This document shows, piece after piece, positions 57,972 to 64,000 of a stretch of 64,000 nucleotides of DNA. The DNA lies in assembly GCA_030704615.1 (NCBI GenBank), contig CM060734.1:60404042-60468041 (forward strand), in the 5' to 3' direction. The stretch is from Takakia lepidozioides. Taxonomy: Eukaryota > Streptophyta > Takakiopsida > Takakiales > Takakiaceae. The position numbers and the translations under genes are program-made. Under the pieces are notes generated by a model. It ran no database searches and was not told where the DNA came from. It was given only the letters and a program-made list of their open reading frames with translations. Every line of letters starts with the position of its first letter. Position 1 is the stretch's first letter.

Positions 57972-59153
57972 CACTACAGGTATTTCAAACAAAAACAAAA
58001 TAAAAATAAAATAGCGACGTCGCGGCGTCGCTAAAGCCCCTTTTTGGGGCGGGGACGTAGAATTCCCAGATTGTGACACCCGAGCGTTGTCGCAGCAGCG
58101 TCATTAGAATATCATCGCTAATTAGCGACGTTAGGTGACGCCGACGCGACTTGCAACCCCTGGACGTCGCAATTTTTATTTTTTTTTTCTTATCTGCGAT
58201 GCCGCATTAGCAACGTTCGGGGGTCGCAAAGTGGGATTTGAGTTTAGGGGGGTACATTTGAATTTAAATGGGAAAATGTGAATTTCAAAATTTGAATTTG
58301 AATTTCAAAAACTTGTTGACCATTGACTCCGGTTATGTCCAATGGCAGTACGTTCATGGCTCTACATATATTAGGCAATATATACTTGAATCTAGGACCT
58401 CCACATTATGTCATTTCTAAGACACTATAGACTAACCAACACACCTACGATACATCTATGTATCACAAAAGCAGTCGAAATATATATATATATATATATA
58501 TACATATCAAGATTTCTTTCAAGTTCGGTCCTTCTTGTGACGTCGAGGAGTTGCAACCTCCGCAGCCTTAGTGCCTAGCCCCAGCCCCAGCGTCGTCGCC
58601 GTTGTTGCAGCCCCAGCGCTAGGCGCCTCAAGCGACGTCCTTGTGATGCCCTAAGCTAGCTACGACACCGTTGCGACCCCCTGTGGCGACACCGTTACGA
58701 CCCCTTGGCGTCGCAGCGTTGGGTGTCCCCAGCGACGCTTTTGTGACGTTGGGGGGCTGCAAGCCCACCAAAAAAAAAAAAAAAAACCCTATGTGGCGAC
58801 GCCGTTGCGACCCCCCGGCGTCGCAGCGTGCTGGGGCGCCCCCAGCGACGTTTTTGCGACGTCAAGGGTCGCAACGCCCAAAAAAAAATTGGCGTTGCGA
58901 CCACCCGGCATCGCAAGAAAAAAAACACCCATCGCAACCCCCCGCGACGACGCACCACCGTCACATGTCTTGGCGCCATTGGGGGGCCCCTTTCCCCCCT
59001 TCATGCCACCTTGCGACGGCTGTGCTTCACATCGGGCGATTATGATGTCGGGGCGTCGCAAAAAGGGGCCGCGGAGGTGGCATCGCAGGCCAAGCGTGGA
59101 AGCGCGGCTGGCGTCGCTATTACCTGCCCCCCCCCCCCCCATTTGCAGTAGTG
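57972..59153 (+). mobile_element. Non-autonomous CACTA (En/Spm-type) element, 1182 bp
   Basis: Ends CACTACAGG and GCAGTAGTG in inverted orientation, with a 3-bp target duplication TAG on both sides (57969-57971 and 59154-59156). Both subterminal regions are dense in GCGACG/CGTCGC motifs, as in CACTA elements where the transposase binds subterminal repeats. No transposase encoded. 58480-58501 is an AT microsatellite and 59127-59140 a C run. Confidence 0.95.
58010..59120. repeat. GCGTCGC/GCGACG subterminal motif arrays within the CACTA element
   Basis: For example GCGACGTCGCGGCGTCGC at about 58013-58031, and repeated GCGACGCCGTTGCGACCCC in 58660-58930. The open frames here are made by the repeats and are not genes. 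Confidence 0.85.
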
Positions 59154-59156
59154 TAG

Positions 59157-59559
59157 ATTAACACATATTAGCACTTAATGTTAGTTGTAAACACTAATTC
59201 CCTGCCCCTGCCCGTTTTTCCTCTCCATTTCTCCTAGGTAGCTTGTCTCCTTCCTCCATGCCATGGCCGAAGCAAAAGGTCGTGTGTTGATTAACAGGAT
59301 TGATGACTTTGCCTGAAACACATAATGCATGCAAGACAAGTTGTTGAGGAGGAACTGGGCCGTGGAGAATGTGGGAGCGATTCTAGAGAGTCTAGAGCTG
59401 TGTTGGGTGTTTGTTGAAGAGGCGGTTGCCTGCAAGTAAAGTCGAGGGTAGCTTCTGACATTGCTATGCCAATCTACCACGTACGCAGCACAAAATCCGA
59501 GGGATTCGAGTGCAGTGCAATAAGTCCATGTTGGGCTGTGTCCTCTTACCTTGGTTTCA
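59157..59559. other. Spacer between CACTA element and right repeat copy
   Basis: About 400 bases without recognised coding potential. Confidence 0.5.
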
Positions 59560-59977
59560 CTATTAAATACTCAAGAATCCAAGTGGGTTCCATGCTCTGG
59601 TGAGCAGTGTGGTGGTAAGGTGACGGCATTGCAGGTAGCGAAGTTCTGGGTTTGATTCTTTGATGGGAGGCTCTTGTAGTGTAACCCCGGTCTCTCAAGT
59701 AACCATGGTTAGTCTGGGTTATTAGTGTAACCATGGGCTCTCATGTAATCCCGTTCTCTCATGTAATCCTGATTAGTCTATTTTATACTTGGCCAAATAT
59801 GGACTTAGTCAAATTTCGAGACCAAGTGTGAGTTACACCGAGTGGAGTTACACTGCATTCTGTGTAACCCCGAGTGGAGTTATACACCTCGTCATGTAAC
59901 CCAATGTAACCCTTAGTGGAGTTTATACTCCTTCAGTTCCATGTCACTCTCAAGAGAGGGTGGGGAAGATTTGACAT
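59560..59977 (+). repeat. Right copy of the approximately 420-bp repeat, SINE-like
   Basis: Uninterrupted copy of the repeat at 57097-57968. Near the start are TGGTAAGGTGACGG (box A-like) and, 35 bases on, GGGTTTGATTC (box B-like), the spacing of a tRNA-derived Pol III promoter. The body repeats GTAACCC/GTAATCC motifs. Ends GGGGAAGATTTGACAT. Confidence 0.75.
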
Positions 59978-62268
59978 CAAGAAATTTCTTTATATAGACA
60001 ACGGAATCTTTCAAGATAGGCATTTGGACCGAATCTGCCCCTCAATATTGACTACAAATCCATGTGGTGACTTTGGGTCCCTCATTGGCTCATCTTACAA
60101 CTCAATCATGATCCAAAGCTGGTAAAGGAAAAACTATACAAACAATGAACAATTCCAAAAATGTCATTATTAAAGACCTAGCTGATATTATATTGTAAAT
60201 GGAGCGTTCTTACCATGGGCTCATTCAGTTTCGCTTTCATTGCTCTTTTGACTAAAGCTAGAAATAAAAACTTTCTGTATATTCCTATAAGTTGGCAGTC
60301 TCGCTGCAATTCTCGACGGGTACAAATGGGTGGGTACAACTCATGTAAAACCATGAAAACTGCCAGTACATAAATTTGACATTACTTTGAACTCATTCAC
60401 ATAATGATCAGCTCTAGGATTCAATGAATTGAAAAAAAAAATCTTTCAACATCCTTGCAGTGAATCCATATAATCGCCTACTACCTCACCTACATGGTAA
60501 TCTCCAATTATACATGACTATGAATGTCTCTTACTGCACTAGGATCTTGGCCAGCATAGATTATACTAATCTCACACCCCTCGAGCAGAAAGAGAATGCT
60601 TGTACATCAGCTAAACTCTCAATGAGGTTGTACATGAAGACGAAAGTAACAGCTCACTATTGGGAAAGTACTCAGCACTTCGACAGTGATTTGCAATAGG
60701 TACTAGAGCTGATGCAAATCCATGTATGCTCTTTCTAGCCATGCATCCAACTGATGTGCGCATCCACCAAAATGTTCGTTGTATTCTACCATGTTGTGTT
60801 CTATGCATTCATTTCTCTATACTGGTATGCCCAGCCCCTGCTGGATTCCTTCAAGCTTCAACGATAGCAAAGATGGAGACCCTGAAGCATGGCGATCTTT
60901 CCTAGCTCAAACCACTGTCGCTTTCTAGTGAGACTAGACCATTGGCAGTCGGAAATCTATATATTACTAAGAGTGTAGTCTCAGGTGCAAGAATATCTAT
61001 AAGAACAAGTTGATCGTTTGAAAAAACACTCCAAGAACATTTCGAAGATCTTCACTTTGGTGATCACACAATCCATTTTGAGAAATAATTGGGCTATGAA
61101 AGCTATGAAAGCTCCTTTAAAAGTATCAACCTTTGGGAATGTCTTCCATGCGGAGCTTGGCAGAGAGACAACATTGTTATCCCTTCTCAAACCTCAAAAA
61201 AGATAAAAGAAACACGTAGTAGAGAGAAATCATTGCACTGGATACAACATGTGGTCATTGTGGTCATTGTGGGCAATCCACATGGTCAATGTGTCAATGG
61301 ATTGACCATGCACATTCAATCTTTCAATGTGCATATTTTATTTTCTTGCCTCGTGAAAGTTTAGGCTTCTTCTGTCAACATAGAAGATGACTCTATCATG
61401 AGGTTGAGGGAGGGGAAAGATGTGACTACAGCCAGGCCAAGCTCAATCTCAGTTTTCTTAACTGACTTTTATTTTTGAAAGGGGGCAATCCCTTGGAGAG
61501 AGCATGGGTGAGATGATGCCAATGGGAGTTGATATAAATAAGAGTCTCTTCCCCTTGCACTGTTAAAGAGGAGGGTTGTAAATTGAAGTCTAGTTTGATC
61601 TGTTTCAACCGGACACAATACCTATGCCACAAGAATGTAAGCATGACCCAACCCACGCTCACACACAAAAAGACATACATGAGGATGCATTAAACATAGA
61701 ATTCTAACCATACTTGATGTACACAACCTCTTCCCAAATTCATGTGTTGCATAGCATCTATTAACTCTAAATACAGCTCTATTGTGTCAAGCCAAAAAAA
61801 ACTATGGACAGGTATCTTTCTTGTGATTTGAGAGCTTATTTGAGAGCTTAGGAAGTAAGCAGCATAGCCAGCAGACTAAGAAAAAAATATGGAAGACAAA
61901 TATGGACCTAGACATGTATATGGTCGAGTGGTATTGTACGGGTAAAGAATATGACAACACCTCGCGTAGAGATTGGGAGGGAAAATAGGGGATAGTCAGC
62001 AAATGATACAAAACTATCTTTACCTACAGGGTGGTGTAAATGATGGTAGAATCAAAAGCAAACAGAAGCCATAGCTGCCAACTACAACACATGTAACACA
62101 TTGTTGTTATTTGATTGCACAGTTGTAGAGTAGGCAAAGGTTACCCTTGGCAAAACACAACTCATCCAGCATTATGTTGGTGTAGGCAATGTAAAATCCC
62201 TCTCAAGAGCTCAGTTCGCCAACTTTCAAAATCTCGAGGCAGACCTTCCTCAAGGCTGAGCCCTGGGT
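59978..62268. other. No gene assigned
   Basis: About 2.3 kb with only short frames. A 9-bp perfect hairpin, ATGCACATT with AATGTGCAT, lies near 61310-61336. Nothing else seen. Confidence 0.55.
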
Positions 62269-62625
62269 TTAATTGCTGGGTAGCTCTGGATGCAGTTTGT
62301 CATGTACCACAAAATTGTGGACCCGGTTGCCGATCTCCATGTAGCAGGAACCTGGTTGCTTTCGGACACCTCTGATTTTCATCATTGTTCTTACCTTTGC
62401 AGTATCATCCCACTTGCCATCTGCGGCATAGATATTTGATAGCAGCACATTAGTAGTAGCATCATGTCGATCCCGTCTTAGAATAAATTTTGCCGCTCGT
62501 TCTGCCACCTCCACATTGCCATGAATTCTGCAGGCACCAAGCAAGGCTTTCCACACCACCACATTTGGTTGGACTGGCATTTCGTTATTGAAGTCCTTAG
62601 CCTCAGATTTAGGGGTTTTCATCGA
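62269..62625 (-). pseudogene. PPR pseudogene, 3' part (E domain)
   Basis: EAKDFNNEMPVQPNVVVWKA-LLGACRIHGNVEVAERAAKF, VLLSNIYAADGKWDDTAKVR, GVRKQPGSCYMEIGNRVHNF and VVHDKLHPE: the E and E+ region of PLS-type PPR proteins. The frame stops at 62269-62271 before any DYW domain. The upstream repeats of the same protein are at 63660-64000, separated by about 1 kb of unrelated sequence. Confidence 0.85.
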
Positions 62626-63655
62626 TTTCCAAACTTCGTGCTCATACTTTTGCCCACTACATCGGTGTAACAATAACTTGATTGTTACCAGAATGCTCTT
62701 ATGTTCCATAGAATATAGCCAGTGATGAACAATCTGACTGCTAAGTAATACCAATGTCTTTAGCAACATGGGCCGCAAAGCTACAAAAAACAATGTCTTC
62801 GAGTGCGTTGCTTTCTCCTTTAGCAACATTAGCACCTCTCCTTGAAGATGAGTTTGATCTCTCATTCTTGCTGTTTTTGGGGGGCAACATTAGACCAGTG
62901 TATGCACTGCTGAGTATTAATTATAAAGTTATGCCTAGATTATTCTCCACTATTCCACCCACAACAGGATCGTGCTCTAGGGAGAAATGAAGGCATGTTG
63001 TCTCAAGGCCCTACACCAACTCGGCCTGAGTACACCACAATCAATCCTCGTCCAGCAATGGTTGTTTGCAGACGTTTGTAAAAATAAGGACCTGAAGATT
63101 CATAGAACATCAATACAGCTCCATAGGTATATCGACGTACAAAACCTCTATTTCTCTTGTTGCAACATGCATCTCACAGCTCACTTGAACCCTAATAGGC
63201 AAACCATACATTTACTATTGTACCTCATGTGGCACGAACACGAGGGTGTCCTCAGGTTTGAGTAGTGTATCAAGCTCATCTTTGACAGGTCCAATCAGTA
63301 CTCGGTATAACTTCTCGAGCACTGTCCTCATAGCCTTCTCTTCCTGTGAGTTGGAAACAATTAGGGTAGGATATATAGCATTGTTTGACTTTGACCATCA
63401 GGCCAAAAATATCTCTGACAATACTGAACAGTTCAGAAACAATGAGGAAGAACTAGCCATCTCTGACATTGATTAACTTTAAATAAAAGTTACATCATCA
63501 ATAATCTGGTGTCTTTTTCGCCTCTCCTGGGCTTCGACAGCCAGTCTTTGAATCTTTGCAACCAGACCAGGGATCCAAGGATTGTAGTACTTCATCCTGG
63601 TTCCATAGGGATTTATTGCAAAAAGAAGCTTGTGCACTGCTGCCGCTTCCAATGT
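62626..63655 (-). mobile_element. Insertion carrying exons of a CHAT-domain gene
   Basis: Splits the PPR pseudogene. It holds two exons in phase 0 on the minus strand: one ending at 63494 (KYYNPWIPGLVAKIQRLAVE-AQERRKRHQIIDD) and one at 63343-63224 (EEKAMRTVLEKLYRVLIGPV-KDELDTLLKPEDTLVFVPHE) with good splice sites. The second is the N-terminal part of a CHAT (caspase-HetF-associated TPR) peptidase-like domain. Since introns are kept, the fragment was captured as DNA. The element type is not determined. Confidence 0.6.
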
Positions 63656-64000
63656 TTCAGCCCTGCACAGCCAATAAGGTCCACCATGCAGCCGAAGCGC
63701 TCCACTATAAAATTGAGGCCATGATCTCAACTCAGAGAATCGAAGTAGTGTCTGCCTTCATCCACTAGGCCCCCATGGCTACATGCTTGTAGAACACTTA
63801 AAAAGGTGATACCATTTAGCTTGAAGCCTTCCTTTTGCATACCTTCAAATAGTTGTGCAGGGCTTCCCTACGACAACCATGTTGGGCATATCCTACAATC
63901 ATTGTACTCCATGAAACCACATTTCGTTTAGCCATTTTGTCAAACACTCCCTTTGCATCCTTGACACTCCCGCATTTAGCATACATGTCCATAAGGACAG
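63656..64000 (-). pseudogene. PPR pseudogene, upstream repeats (continues beyond window)
   Basis: LMDMYAKCGSVKDAKGVFDK, MAKRNVVSWSTMIVGYAQHG, then after a frameshift LFEGMQKEGFKLNGITFLSV-LQACSHGGLVDEGRHYFDSL, a TGA, and DHGLNFIVERFGCMVDLIGC. Successive P, L and S repeats. Frameshift near 63855 and a stop near 63745 make it a pseudogene. Its expected continuation resumes at 62625. Confidence 0.85.

Noticed and set aside
58671-59161. Overlapping ORFs on both strands at 58.7-59.2 kb
   Set aside because: They arise from GCGACG/CCCC-rich subterminal repeats of the CACTA element; all frames stay open because of base composition.
59590-59690. tRNA gene
   Set aside because: Box A- and box B-like motifs are present but no cloverleaf with an anticodon arm can be drawn; better explained as a SINE head.

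Overview
This window looks like nuclear DNA of a land plant, most likely a non-seed vascular plant (fern or lycophyte). The evidence is spliced genes with GT-AG introns of roughly 150-2000 bp, plastid and plant-specific genes (GUN4, a WAV3-family E3 ligase, a monodehydroascorbate reductase exon), PLS-type PPR fragments, and dense Ty3/gypsy retrotransposons. A run of exactly 500 N (29241-29740) is an assembly gap. No bacterial operons, CRISPR arrays or viral genomes are seen. Lineage is an inference from gene content only.

1-28 kb is a nested retrotransposon cluster. Element A (1-9246, +) is a long Ty3/gypsy element whose 5' end lies outside the window: protease-RT-RNase H-integrase, then about 4.5 kb of further coding-like sequence after integrase, then a polypurine tract and a 975-bp 3' LTR. 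A solo LTR of A, with perfect 5-bp target duplications, sits at 24388-25350 (-). Family B is a second Ty3/gypsy family present as broken pieces: protease, a C5 DNA methyltransferase domain and the first half of RT on the minus strand (21691-25543), and RT second half-RNase H-integrase-PHD finger on the plus strand (9861-12694) with another integrase-PHD copy on the minus strand (26467-27480). Family C is a chromovirus (integrase, chromodomain, 513-bp LTR) whose two LTRs border the two RT halves of B. Scattered between them are gene fragments: B-lectin, Obg GTPase, PPR, and a coiled-coil/Cys-His ORF.

28-32.9 kb holds an MDHAR exon next to an LTR end, the gap, and unassigned sequence. 32.9-55.5 kb is the gene-bearing part. 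WAV3-family RING/VWA ligase (+, 8 exons, 874 aa), GAR1 of the H/ACA snoRNP (+, 5 exons, 206 aa), GUN4 (-, 4 exons, 270 aa), the 3' end of an unknown plus-strand gene, and a minus-strand gene (10 exons, about 774 aa) that joins membrane segments, TPR-like repeats, a coiled coil, an HMA-like metal-binding domain and a Pro/Glu/Lys-rich tail. All four complete models have splice phases that agree at every junction.

55.5-64 kb is again repeat-rich: a pair of inverted copies of a tRNA-promoter-like repeat, a 275-bp hAT-type MITE with 8-bp target duplications, an 1182-bp non-autonomous CACTA element with TAG target duplications, and at the right edge a PPR pseudogene on the minus strand interrupted by about 1 kb that carries exons of a CHAT-domain gene.

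The most noteworthy biology is the retrotransposon family that carries chromatin-modifying and chromatin-reading modules (DNA methyltransferase, PHD finger), and element A with its unexplained long post-integrase coding region.
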